Shown piece after piece: positions 39,780-49,742 of a stretch of 64,000 nt of DNA (within the stretch, counting starts at the first letter, position 1; each line of letters begins with the position of its first letter). Location: positions 62,001 to 126,000 of the forward strand of contig CAVYOD010000014.1 in assembly GCA_963770045.1 (NCBI GenBank), written 5' to 3'. Both the position numbers and the translations under genes were made by a program. The notes beneath the pieces were generated by a model. That model saw only the letters and a program-made list of their open reading frames with translations, was not told the DNA's origin and searched no databases. The DNA is from CAVYOD01 sp963770045 (lineage in GTDB: Bacteria; Acidobacteriota; Aminicenantia; Aminicenantales; CAVYOD01).

Positions 39780-39976
39780 TTTGGGAAGACGTGGTGAATA
39801 TCCGGAAAGGATGGGACCCTGCATTTGTCTATCCGGACTATCCCGTAGCCGTCTTTCTGGTCTATGTCGCCCGTCTATCTCGTCAAAGAAAAGAGCAACA
39901 ATTTTGGGTTCTTTTTGTGATCCAGACGAGACAGGCGAGATGACGAGAGAGACGATCTTTACGAAGGAGGATGCTG

Positions 39977-41379
39977 ATGGCAAACTTCATAAAGAGGCTT
40001 GGTGTTTCTGGGGTTATATTGATGCTCATGACAGGGCTCTTGGCCTTTGCTCAGGAAAAGGCCCAGGACAAGCGAAAAGCCCTCGACCCGAAAACATCGA
40101 CAACCGATGACCCCCGCCGGATTCCCGTTCCGCCGGGTCCACGGGGGCCGGAAGGCGTTCTCGTCCTCCGGGGGGGACGCATCTTTGACGGCACCGGCGC
40201 TCCGGTGCGGCCCGGGACTCTTGTCATCCGGCGAAACAAGATAGAAAAAATCCTCCCGGCCGGGTCCGCCGACTGGCCGAAAGAGGCGCGAGTCATCGAT
40301 CTCGTGGGAAAAACGGTCCTGCCCGGGCTGATCGACGCCCACACCCACATCGACTACGCCGAGCCCGGAGCCTCATTCCTGATGGAGATCAGCGAGGCCG
40401 ACGCCATGCTGCGCGCGGTCGAAAAGGCGCGTTTCTTTCTGGAGTGCGGCATCACCAGTATCCGGGACGTCGGCTCGTTGCACAGATGTCCCCTTCCGGC
40501 TCAAGGAATGGGTTCAGCCAGAACCGTGTCCCCGGCCCGCGCATCTTTGCCGCCGGAGCATTTATTACCTCGACCGGCGGCCACGGCGCGGAGGGAATCG
40601 ACCCGAAAAGTACTCGTTCCCAAGAGCACCCGCATCGCCGAGGGCCCGGACCAGTGGAGGCAGGCCGTCGGGAGCAATTCAACCGCGGCGCCGACCTCAT
40701 CAAGACCGGGAGTCACTTCAGCCGCGAGGAGATCAGAGCCGCCGTATCAGAAGCGCACGCCCTCGGACTCAAAGTGGCCTGCGATGCCGAAACCTTCTAC
40801 ATCCAATGGGCGGTCGAGGCCGGGGTTGATGTCATCGAGCATCCTTTGCCCCGGACCGATGAGACGATCCAGCTCATGGCCCAAAAAGGCACCCAGTCTG
40901 TCCCAACGCTCGTCCCCTACACCTATATCTTCGACCAGTCGGGCGGATACTTCTTCTCAACTTCACGCCGGTTCACGTTCTCCAAGGAGGCAAACCTCGA
41001 AGTCCTTCGCCGTATGAAAAAGGCTGGAATCAAGATGGGCATCGGCACCGACCTGGTGACGGATTGGTTCCGCTACCTCCCGATCCCCTACATCAGCGAA
41101 CTCAAGTATTTTGTTCAGGCCGGGTACACGATGGCCGAAGCCCTCGTGGCAGGAACCAAAACCAACGCCGAGATCCTGGACATGGATGATAAGCTCGGGA
41201 CGCTCGAACCCGGAAAGCTGGCCGACGTCACCGTTATCGATGGGAAGCCGGACGAGAATCTCGATGACCTCGCCAAAGTGGACCTGGTCATCCGGGACGG
41301 CTTTCTCGTCGTCAAGGGTGGGGAAGTTGTTATCCCGCGCCACGTTCCTGTCATACCGCCCCAGCCCAAAACCAAATAA
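39977..41379 (+). CDS. Secreted amidohydrolase (imidazolonepropionase/prolidase-like), several frame changes
   Basis: About 467 residues. ATG 39977 lies six bases after AAGGAGG and begins a signal peptide (GVILMLMTGLLAFA). GLIDAHTHIDY is the HxH metal motif, DLIKTGSHFS and GLKVACDAET carry later ligands, HPLPRTDETI follows and GIGTDLVTDWF supplies the catalytic Asp. The C-terminus has the typical LGTLEPGKLADVTVIDGKP closing strand. Between 40480 and 40680 the frame changes at least four times (both directions), the most disturbed stretch in the window. Relatives hydrolyse cyclic amides or Xaa-Pro dipeptides. Confidence 0.75.
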
Positions 41380-41562
41380 GCCTGGACAGCTCAACCGGCT
41401 GATTCTGACAAAGTCTCACCATCCGCAATGAAGATTCGGTTGACTGATCGCAGCTCACTGCTCACCGACTCACTTCTTTTTGACATCTTCCCCGACTTCC
41501 TCTATCTTTAGGGATGATGCTATCGCTACATTCTGGACTTTTGCCTTTTCAAACTCGTGCTC

Positions 41563-42849
41563 ATGGATGAAAGAGACAGCGCTCCCGCCCGGCCAATGGG
41601 TGAGCCGTTCATTCTGACGAGGTCTGGGCACCCGATCTCAAGGCGCGACATCGACCCGGACGCCCTCAAAATCCTTTATCGCCTCTACCGGCTAGGCTTC
41701 ACCGCCTACCTCTGCGGCGGGGCGGTCCGGGACCTGATCCTGGGAAGGCCGCCCAAGGATTTTGACATCGTGACCGATGCCCGCCCCGGGCAGATCAAAA
41801 GATGCTTCCACAACGTTTATATCATCGGGAGGCGATTCCGCCTGGCCCACATCCACTTCCACGGTGGGAAGACGATCGAAGTTGCGACCTTCCGGAGGAA
41901 CCCCGAGGGCTGCGAAGAGAACGCCCCCGAGGCCAAGATCGACCCGAAAAATGCCTACGGAAACCCGCGCGAGGATGCTTTCCGCCGCGACATCACGATC
42001 AACGCCCTGTTCTATGATGCCACCACGGCCTCAATCATTGACTATACGGGGGGAATCGAGGATCTGGCCCGCCGCCTGGTCCGGGTCATAGGCGATCCCT
42101 CGGAACGCTTCACGGAGGATCCCGTCCGCATCTGGCGTGTCGTGAGACACGCCGCTCGGCTGCAATTCGCGATCGAGGAGGCAACCGAGCGCGCGATTCC
42201 CCAGCACAGACATCTGCTGGCGGAATGTTCCGGAGCGCGCCTCTACGAGGAGTTAAACAAGGACCTCGCCTGCGAAAAGACCCGCCCCGTCATAGAAGCC
42301 TTGCGTCGATACCATCTTCTGAGGTTTGTCCTGGGCCAGCCCGGCGAGGACTACGAGACCAACCCGGACCTCTTCTCCAGGCTCTGTTCGCTGCTCGAGA
42401 TCGAAGATAAGGCAAAAGCGTCCGGATGCGTCCCCTCCCTGGACGAAATGTATGCCGCGGTCTTCTGGCCCTGGATGGAACCGCTGTTCGCCGGAGCGCG
42501 CGGTGATATGCATGTGATATTGAAAAACGCTCTGGCGACCGCCGGGACAAAAGCGACGCTTCCCCGGAACCTGCGGGCCGATGTCATCCAGACCATGATC
42601 ATCGCCGGGAGAATGATACAAGCCCTTCGCTCCGGCCAGATGCGCTGGTCCTTGAAGCAGCGCCCTCATTTCGCCCCAGCCTCCCGGCTGCTTTTCCTGA
42701 TCGAGAAGGGACGGCCGCAGGAAGCCGGGGAGTCTTTTGAGAGCCTCTTCCGGCAGGCCTTCCCTTCGGCTCCGACCAGGAGACCGAGGCGGCGAAGCCG
42801 GAGTCGGTACTTCCGGAATCCTCCGACGGGCCCGATATCTTCCAGCTAA
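41563..42849 (+). CDS. pcnB: Poly(A) polymerase / tRNA nucleotidyltransferase family (PcnB-like)
   Basis: About 428 residues of the class II nucleotidyltransferase family. CGGAVRDLILGRPPKDFDIV is the G(G/S)xVRD and DxD catalytic block, followed by FRRDITINALFYD and FTEDPVRIWRVVRHAARL, the conserved RRD and ED-RxxR signatures of this family. Long basic tails are typical of PcnB; here the last 40 residues are Arg-rich but an indel could have changed their frame. It adds 3' nucleotides to RNA (polyadenylation or CCA repair). A CCA-adding role cannot be excluded. Confidence 0.75.
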   Translation: MDERDSAPARPMGEPFILTRSGHPISRRDIDPDALKILYRLYRLGFTAYLCGGAVRDLILGRPPKDFDIVTDARPGQIKRCFHNVYIIGRRFRLAHIHFHGGKTIEVATFRRNPEGCEENAPEAKIDPKNAYGNPREDAFRRDITINALFYDATTASIIDYTGGIEDLARRLVRVIGDPSERFTEDPVRIWRVVRHAARLQFAIEEATERAIPQHRHLLAECSGARLYEELNKDLACEKTRPVIEALRRYHLLRFVLGQPGEDYETNPDLFSRLCSLLEIEDKAKASGCVPSLDEMYAAVFWPWMEPLFAGARGDMHVILKNALATAGTKATLPRNLRADVIQTMIIAGRMIQALRSGQMRWSLKQRPHFAPASRLLFLIEKGRPQEAGESFESLFRQAFPSAPTRRPRRRSRSRYFRNPPTGPISSS

Positions 42850-42863
42850 GACGGAGGTGCGTT

Positions 42864-45800
42864 ATGCTCAAAAAAACCGTTAGCATCTTACTTGCAATCG
42901 CGGGTTATTTGTCTTTTGGCTACGGGCAGGACCTCAAACCTGATCTCTTGAAGCAGCTCAAATATCGCCATATCGGCCCGGTCGGAAACCGGGTGTCGGC
43001 GGTTGTCGGGGTGCCCGGCAACATCAATATATGTTATGCCGGAGCGGCTTCGGGCGGGGTTTTTAAGTCCGTCGACGGCGGGATCAACTGGAAGCCGATC
43101 TTCGACGGCCAGGATGTCCAGTCCATCGGCGCGCTGGCCATCGCCCCCTCGGACCCCAACGTCATCTGGGCCGGGACGGGCGAAGCCTTTATCCGAAGCA
43201 ATGTCTCTCAAGGAAACGGCATCTACAAGTCGACGGATGCCGGCAAGACCTGGAAGTGCATGGGGCTGGAAGAGAGCGGCCGAATCGCCCGGATCATCCT
43301 TGACCCCCGGGATCCGGACCTTGTCCTTGCCGCGGCCGTGGGCCACTGCTATGGCCCGCAACAACAACGGGGCGTCTACCGCACCAAAGACGGCGGTAAG
43401 ACCTGGGAGAGAGTGCTTTTTGTCGACGAGAACACGGGCTGTTCCGACATCGCCATGGACCCCGGCAACCCCCGCATACTTTTCGCGGGAATGTGGCCGA
43501 TGCTTATTAAAACCTGGGGGAAGTGGAGCGGAGGGCCGGGCGGCGGACTTTATAAATCAACTGACGCCGGAGCGACCTGGAAAAAGCTCGAAGGGAAAGG
43601 ACTGCCCGAAGGCGAGATCGGGAAGGTGGGCCTGGCCGTGGCCCCCAGCGATTCCAGCCGCGTGTATGCCTTGATCGAGACCAAAGATGAGGGACTCTGG
43701 CGCTCCAATGACGGAGGAGAAACCTGGACGCACATCAATGCGGATCATGCGCTCTTGAACAGGCCTCTTTACTATACCCGTTGCGTTGTCTCCCCGAACA
43801 ACCCGAACGAGGTCTATTTCCCCGCGACACGCTTTCACATGACCCTCGACGGCGGGGAGACGATTAAAGGATTCAACCCCTGGGGCGGCGACCACCACGA
43901 CATGTGGATAGACCCCCTGAATCCAGACCGGATGATGGTTGGGAATGATCAGGGAGTGGCCATCTCCACGGACCGGGGCAAGAACTGGCACGGCGTCCAG
44001 CTCCCCATCGCCCAAATGTATCATGGGTATACCGATAATCAAGTCCCTTATAACGTGTACGGAAACCGCCAGGACGGCACCTCCTACGGCGGCCCGAGCA
44101 ACAGCCGGATGGGCCGGGGCGGAATTCCGCGCGGATTGTGGCATCCGGTCGGCGGGTTTGAAAGCGGGGTGGCCGTTCCGGATCCCGTCGATAACAACGT
44201 CGTCTGGTCGGGAAACTACGACGGGATGCTGGACCGCTTTGACCGCCGGACGATGCAGAGCCGGGGAGTGTCCATCTGGCCGGAGAGCATCCAGGGCACG
44301 GCGGCCTCGGATGCCAAATATCGTTTCCAATGGACTTTTCCCATCGCGATCTCACCTCACGACCACAACAAGGTCTATGTGGGAAGCCAGTATGTCCATA
44401 TGACAGCGGACGGCGGGCAGAGTTGGACAATCATCAGCCCGGATCTCTCCACCAACGACAAGGACAAACAAAAGAGGACCGGAGGGATCACCCAGGACGA
44501 TGCCAGCCCGCTTTACTGCTGCTGCATTTTCGCCCTGGCCGAATCCCCGCTCGAGGAGGGTTTGATTTGGGCCGGAACCAACGACGGGCTTGTCCAGGTG
44601 ACTCGCGACGGAGGGAAGAATTGGATGAACGTCACCAAGAACATCATGGGCCTTCCACCCCTCGGCACGGTGAGCAACATCGAGCCCTCCCGTTACGAGG
44701 CCGGTGCATGTTACCTCACGGTTGATTTTCACCAAGTCAACAACCGCGATCCTTACGTCTATAAAACCGCGGATTACGGGAAGACCTGGAAACTCATAAG
44801 CTCCACGATCCCAAAAAGCGTGTTCAGCTATGCCCACTGTGTCCGCGAAGATCCGGCTCGGAAAGGGATGCTTTATTTGGGGACAGAAAACGCGGTCTTT
44901 GTTTCCCTGAACGACGGCCAGAGCTGGATTCCCCTCCAGGCGAACCTCCCCCACGCGCCGGCGCACTGGCTTTCTGTCCAGGAGCATTTTAACGACCTGG
45001 TCGTGAGCACTTACGGCCGGGGATTTTGGATCCTGGATGATGTGACACCTCTGCGGCAGCTGACCCCTGAGATCGTCAATTCCGAGGCCTATCTCTTTGC
45101 GCCCCGGCCGTCCTACCGTTTTCGCGATGTGGCCGGGCCTGAGGGCACTCCCAACGACCCCAGCGCCGGAGAAAACCCTCCCTACGGAGCCAGCATCAAC
45201 TATTACCTGAAGGCCGAGCCCAAAGCAGAAGTCACAATCACAATCCTGGACGAGAAAGGCCAAACCGTCAGGACACTCAAGACAGAAACCAAGGAGGACA
45301 TCGAGCCGGATCCTGAGAGCAGAGAGCCAAAGGAGCCGTTCAAAGTCCCCAAGCAAGCCGGCCTCAATCGCGTCTGGTGGGATCTCGGCTACGACAAGAC
45401 CGATATGGTCAAATTAAGGACCAGCCCGCTGGGAAATGAACAGGTCAAGATCGGGCCCGATGGATGGAGGCGATTTCCCGGCGGAAGCCGGATGGAAGGG
45501 CCCCTGGTCCCGCCGGGCACGTACACGGTCAAGCTCAGCCTCGGGGATAAAACGTACACCCAGAATCTCGCCGTCCAAAAAGATCCCCATTCCTCAGGAA
45601 CCGAGGCTGACATCCAGGCCCAGACCAAGGTCTTGCTGGAGATTCATCAAAACCTGAACTCGACCGCGGAGATGATCAATCGGATAGAGTGGACGAGGAA
45701 GGAGCTTTACGACCTGGTCGAACTCATTAAAGGCCTCAAGGACAGCGACTCGATCACGCAGCAGGCCAAAGAACTCGATAGGAAACTCATCGAAATCGAG

Positions 45801-46071
45801 AGCCCGTTGTTCTCCATGGAGCTCACTGGCTCGGGTGACGAGTTGCGCTGGCCCGATAAATTCTACGCCAAGCTCCGCTTTTTGGCTTACGATATCGGCA
45901 AGTCCGATTTCCCGCCGACGGCTCAACAGCTGGAAGTCCATGAGATGTTCAAGAAGCAGCTGGCTCGAGCACGAGAGCCGCTTGCAGGAGCTCATCTCGA
46001 AGGATGTCGAAGCCTTCAACAAGATGCTGAAAGAAAAGAACATCCCGAACATCATCACGAGCATCCGCTGA
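42864..46071 (+). CDS. Secreted BNR/Asp-box beta-propeller protein, long paralog (one frame change)
   Basis: About 1,069 residues. Signal peptide VSILLAIAGYLSFGYG. Asp-box repeats include KSVDGGINW, KSTDAGKTW, RTKDGGKTW, KSTDAGATW, RSNDGGETW, TADGGQSW and TRDGGKNW, as in the paralog at 6249. After the propeller come about 300 residues with a FlgD-like strand region (EVTITILDEKGQTVRTL) and a helical tail. The last 35 codons shift +1 near 45963, giving HESRLQELISKDVEAFN and a TGA stop at 46069-46071. Extracytoplasmic; substrate unknown. Confidence 0.8.
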
Positions 46072-46075
46072 ATCG

Positions 46076-46104
46076 TTGACCGCATTTTTCTCTTGTGGTA
46101 TAAG
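46076..46104 (+). promoter_or_regulatory. Promoter of the Gfo/Idh-DUF1080-ThuA operon
   Basis: TTGACC (46076-46081) and TATAAG (46099-46104) with a 17-base spacer, directly after the BNR stop; GGAGAGG lies before the ATG at 46140. Confidence 0.6.
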
Positions 46105-46139
46105 CGAGGAAGACAGCTAAGAAGGAGAGGAACAAAACC

Positions 46140-47513
46140 ATGAAAAAAGAAAATAAGATTTCCCGCCGGACATTCCTTGGGACTTCCGCGACCGCGGCGG
46201 CCGCATTCATGGTCGTCCCCCGCCACGTGATCGGCGCAATCGGAGACAAGAGGGCACCCAGCGACACCCTGAACATCGGTTGTGTTGGTGTCGGGGGCAA
46301 AGGATTTTCAGATACCCAAACCGTCAGCACCGAAAACATCGTGGCTCTGTGTGATGTCGATGACCTGATGATGGCCGATTTCTTGAAGTCGGATGAGCAT
46401 CCCCCCGAGAAAAAAGCAAAGTACGAGAAAGCCAACAAGTACCGTGATTTTCGGCTGATGCTGGATAAAGAAAAGAGCCTCGACGCGATCACGGTGAGTG
46501 TGCCGGACCATAATCACGCCGCGATTGCCATGGCGGCCATTAAGCTGGGCAAACATGTCTTTGTCCAGAAACCCTTGACCCATACGGTGAAGGAAGCTCG
46601 GCTATTGTTGCAGGCGGCGGGGCAGGCCAAGGTCGTCACTCAGATGGGGAATCAAGGGCACGCCAAGGAAGGGGCACGGCTGATCAACGAATGGATCTGG
46701 GCGGGCGCCATCGGCAACGTCGGCGAAGTCCACGCCTGGACCAACCGGCCGATCTGGCCACAGGGCGGAATCGATGCCCCCCCTGAAGTCCCCTCTGTGC
46801 CATCCACTCTCGATTGGGACGTTTGGATCGGCCCGGCGGCATTCCGGCCGTACCATCCCCTTATTCACCCCTTCAAATGGCGCGGTCTTTGGGATTTCGG
46901 CACCGGCTCGCTCGGTGACATGGGGGCTCACATTCTGGACCAGCCTTTTTGGGCCCTGAAGCTAGGCTATCCGACGAGCGTCCAGGCCAGCTCATCCGTG
47001 TTCAGCAAAGACTATTACCCGCTGGCGGAAATCGTGACTTACGAATTCCCCGCCAGGGGCTCGATGGGGCCGGTCAAGCTGACTTGGTACGACGGGGGGT
47101 TGATGCCACCCCGGCCGCCGGAACTCGAAGACGGCCGGATGATGGGCGAGGAAGGCGGCGGCGTTCTTTTCCTCGGCGACAAGGGCGCCTTGATGTGCAG
47201 TGTCTATGGAGAGAACCCGCGTTTAATCCCAGAGTCCAGGATGCAGGAATACAAGAGGCCGGAGAAGACCATCCCCCGCTCCCCCGGGATCCATGAGGAA
47301 TGGATCGAGGCGATCAAGAAAGGTACCAAATCAACGACCGACTTCGAGTACTCCGCGCCTCTGACAGAGACCATGCTCCTGGCCAATATCGCCGTCCGGA
47401 TGAAAGAGTCGAACACGAAACTTCTTTGGAATGGCGAAAAGATGGAGTTCACCAACCTCCCCGAGGCCAATAAGTACCTCCATTATGATTATCGTCCCGG
47501 CTGGAGTTTGTGA
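46140..47513 (+). CDS. Gfo/Idh/MocA-family oxidoreductase with Tat signal
   Basis: A 457-residue NAD(P)-binding protein. The N-terminus KISRRTFLGTSATAAAAFM is a textbook twin-arginine signal. The Rossmann motif is NIGCVGVGGKG and the family's Lys is in HVFVQKPLTHTV (E/Q-K-P). A C-terminal alpha/beta domain follows, with FGTGSLGDMGAHILD. Secreted members act on sugars, often oxidising C3, with tightly bound cofactor. The following DUF1080 and ThuA genes make a common sugar-processing set. Intact frame, TGA stop overlapping the next gene's leader. Confidence 0.85.
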   Translation: MKKENKISRRTFLGTSATAAAAFMVVPRHVIGAIGDKRAPSDTLNIGCVGVGGKGFSDTQTVSTENIVALCDVDDLMMADFLKSDEHPPEKKAKYEKANKYRDFRLMLDKEKSLDAITVSVPDHNHAAIAMAAIKLGKHVFVQKPLTHTVKEARLLLQAAGQAKVVTQMGNQGHAKEGARLINEWIWAGAIGNVGEVHAWTNRPIWPQGGIDAPPEVPSVPSTLDWDVWIGPAAFRPYHPLIHPFKWRGLWDFGTGSLGDMGAHILDQPFWALKLGYPTSVQASSSVFSKDYYPLAEIVTYEFPARGSMGPVKLTWYDGGLMPPRPPELEDGRMMGEEGGGVLFLGDKGALMCSVYGENPRLIPESRMQEYKRPEKTIPRSPGIHEEWIEAIKKGTKSTTDFEYSAPLTETMLLANIAVRMKESNTKLLWNGEKMEFTNLPEANKYLHYDYRPGWSL

Positions 47514-47524
47514 GGAGGGAGAAA

Positions 47525-48292
47525 ATGAAGCAGGTCCTGGTTATGGCTATCTTGTCTTCCGCCCTCGCATGGGTGGCCGCGGCCCAGCAGCAATGGCAAA
47601 TCCACGATCCGAACAGGCCTCTCCCCCCGGTCATCAACCCAGGCCCAGCCGGCCCGCCGAGCCAGCCGCCGTCAGACGCCGTCATCCTCTTCGACGGCCG
47701 GGATCTTTCCCAGTGGACGGACGCCAAGGGCCAGCCGGCAAAATGGAAGGTTGAAAACGGTTATGCGGAGGTCGTGGACAAAACGGGGAGCATCCGCACG
47801 ATCAAGGGATTCGGAGACTGTCAGCTCCACGTCGAATGGAGGGCTCCTGCCCCGGCCGTCGGCGAAGGACAGGACAGAGGCAACAGTGGGGTTTTTTTGA
47901 TGGACACCTACGAGATCCAGGTTTTGGATTGTTACAACAACAAGACCTATGCCGATGGAATGACGGCGGCGGTCTACGGTCAATATCCGCCCCTGGTGAA
48001 TGCCTGCCGGCCGCCCGGAGAATGGCAAACCTATGATATCGTGTTCCACCGGCCGCGATTCGGCCAGGAAGGGAAACTCTTGAAGCCGGCCCGGATGACC
48101 GTCTTCCACAACGGCGTCCTGGTCCATGATGATGTTGAACTCACCGGGCCGACGGCCCACAAAGCCCGGCCGCCCTACAAAGCTCATCCGGACAAAATGC
48201 CGCTATCGCTCCAGGATCACGGCCATCCCGTCCGCTACCGGAACATCTGGATTCGGGGGCTGGGGGACGTTCCCCAAGGGGACACCCTTTAA
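47525..48292 (+). CDS. Secreted DUF1080 (3-keto-disaccharide hydrolase-like) protein
   Basis: A 255-residue protein from ATG 47525 behind GGAGGG. Signal peptide VLVMAILSSALAWVAA. The jelly-roll DUF1080/PF06439 domain shows ILFDGRDLSQWT, DCQLHVEWRAP, DRGNSGVFLMDTYEIQVLD and GEWQTYDIVFHRPRF. Characterised members cleave 3-keto-glycosides made by Gfo/Idh enzymes, which matches the upstream gene. The last nine residues (GDVPQGDTL) and stop are encoded by the start of a repeat element, so the original C-terminus may have been replaced. Confidence 0.8.
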   Translation: MKQVLVMAILSSALAWVAAAQQQWQIHDPNRPLPPVINPGPAGPPSQPPSDAVILFDGRDLSQWTDAKGQPAKWKVENGYAEVVDKTGSIRTIKGFGDCQLHVEWRAPAPAVGEGQDRGNSGVFLMDTYEIQVLDCYNNKTYADGMTAAVYGQYPPLVNACRPPGEWQTYDIVFHRPRFGQEGKLLKPARMTVFHNGVLVHDDVELTGPTAHKARPPYKAHPDKMPLSLQDHGHPVRYRNIWIRGLGDVPQGDTL

Positions 48293-48375
48293 TCCATAAG
48301 GGAAGAACGGCAGGGTGGACAGCCTCATAAGACGACCTTTGGAGCTCAAGGGTGTCGCCTTGGGGAACGTCCCCC
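48262..48375. repeat. Inverted-repeat element with GGGACGTTCCCC ends, copy 2
   Basis: Left end GGGGGACGTTCCCCAAGGGG then ACACCCTT; right end is the inverse, AAGGGTGTCGCCTTGGGGAA then CGTCCCCC. The 114-bp element overlaps the last codons of the DUF1080 gene and precedes the ThuA gene. Confidence 0.7.
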
Positions 48376-48410
48376 AGGGCTTGACAAAGTGATCACCGCG
48401 GGAGGGAATC

Positions 48411-49148
48411 ATGATCAAATGGGTCGCAAAGGGGTGGTTGATCATGCCGATGGTTTTGTGCCTTTGCCTGGCCCCTTGGGCCGAAAAGAAGGCCAGGTCA
48501 GCCCTGTTTGTCTGGGGAGGCTGGGAAGGCCACGAACCCAAACAGTGCGTTGATATTTTTGCTCCCTGGCTGGAAAAACAAGGCTTCAAGGTAGAGATCT
48601 CTCATTCTCTGGACTCCTACTTGGACGCTGAAAAACTAAAATCGTTGGACTTGATCGTCCAGGTTGTGACGCAGTCCCCTATCACCCCGGAACAGGAGAA
48701 GGGCCTGCTCGAAGCGGTCAAAAGCGGCGTGGGGCTAGCCGGCTGGCACGGCGGGCTGGCCGATTCTTATCGCAGCAACGTTGAATACGAGTTCATGGTC
48801 GGCGGGCAGTGGGTCGCCCATCCCGGCGGGATCATCGATTACGAAGTCGACATTCTCGACCACAAGGACCCGATCACGGCCGGCCTGAGCGATTTCAGGA
48901 TGCATTCCGAGCAGTACTACATGCAAGTGGACCCGGGCAACAAAGTCCTGGCCACGACCACTTTTTCGGGCCAGTACGCCCCCTGGATCAAAGGTGTCGT
49001 GATGCCGGTCGTCTGGGAGAAAATGTACGGCCAGGGCCGCGTTTTTTACACTTCCCTCGGCCACGTGGCCAAAGATTTTGATGTTCCCGAAGCGAGAACG
49101 ATTGTCCAGCGCGGCATGCTCTGGGCCGCCCGGGCTCTAGAAAAATGA
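48411..49148 (+). CDS. ThuA-like (trehalose utilisation) domain protein
   Basis: A 245-residue protein with an N-terminal hydrophobic segment (WLIMPMVLCLCLAPWA), probably a signal peptide. The class I glutamine amidotransferase-like ThuA fold is visible in ALFVWGGWEGHEPKQC, GLAGWHGGLADSY, MVGGQWVAHPG and MHSEQYYMQV, and GQGRVFYTSLGHV. ThuA proteins accompany 3-keto-sugar metabolism; the biochemical role is not settled. It completes the operon started at 46140. GGGAGGG precedes the ATG. Confidence 0.8.
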   Translation: MIKWVAKGWLIMPMVLCLCLAPWAEKKARSALFVWGGWEGHEPKQCVDIFAPWLEKQGFKVEISHSLDSYLDAEKLKSLDLIVQVVTQSPITPEQEKGLLEAVKSGVGLAGWHGGLADSYRSNVEYEFMVGGQWVAHPGGIIDYEVDILDHKDPITAGLSDFRMHSEQYYMQVDPGNKVLATTTFSGQYAPWIKGVVMPVVWEKMYGQGRVFYTSLGHVAKDFDVPEARTIVQRGMLWAARALEK

Positions 49149-49208
49149 GCCCTCGATAGCGAGTGACGCGAGGGATACATCTTCTCTCCCGCCGGACAGG
49201 AAAATAGA

Positions 49209-49637
49209 ATGATGGGAAAATTCGCTTTTCTGCTGGGAACATGGAAGCTTGATTATAGGGTTCCGAAGAGCGAGTTCAGTGAAGCGGCAAGCGGCGCCGG
49301 GAAGGGAACGTTCAAGAAAGCCCTGAATGATAAGTATGTCTATTTTGATTACGAGGCATCATTCTCGACAGGCGACAAGACCCAGGCCCACGCGATTTTT
49401 GCTTGGGACGAGAAATCGAAGATCTACCGGTACTGGTGGTTCGAAGACTCGGGAAATTTCCTGACGGCCTCCGGCCATTTTATCGATGATCAGACTTTAT
49501 TTCTGAATTGGCACGAAACAGGGCTCGTCCAAACCTTTAAAAAACTTGGCCCGGACCAGGTGATCCTGCGGATGAGACAGCCTGATTCGGAAGAAACGCA
49601 ACAAACCGTCCTGGAGGTCCTTCTGACCAGGGTTTGA
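49209..49637 (+). CDS. DUF1579-like small beta-barrel protein
   Basis: A 142-residue protein without signal peptide. The pattern FLLGTWKLDY near the start, YVYFDYEASF, AIFAWDEKSKIYRYWWFEDSG and LFLNWHETG resembles lipocalin-like DUF1579 domains. The family has no established function; fatty-acid binding is a guess from the fold. An ACAGGAAAATAG stretch lies before the ATG. Intact frame. Confidence 0.6.
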   Translation: MMGKFAFLLGTWKLDYRVPKSEFSEAASGAGKGTFKKALNDKYVYFDYEASFSTGDKTQAHAIFAWDEKSKIYRYWWFEDSGNFLTASGHFIDDQTLFLNWHETGLVQTFKKLGPDQVILRMRQPDSEETQQTVLEVLLTRV

Positions 49638-49742
49638 TTCGGCTGTCGGCTAGTTAAGAGGACCGGGCCATGCGCTTCAAAGCAGACGCCGACCCGGAAA
49701 AACGCCGTTCCGCCGACTGTCCTTTGAAATGGACGAAAGTTA

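Noticed and set aside
42720..42863. Alternative acidic C-terminus for PcnB by frame change
   Set aside because: The other frame reads plausibly but has no stop and would run into the next gene, so the basic tail was kept.
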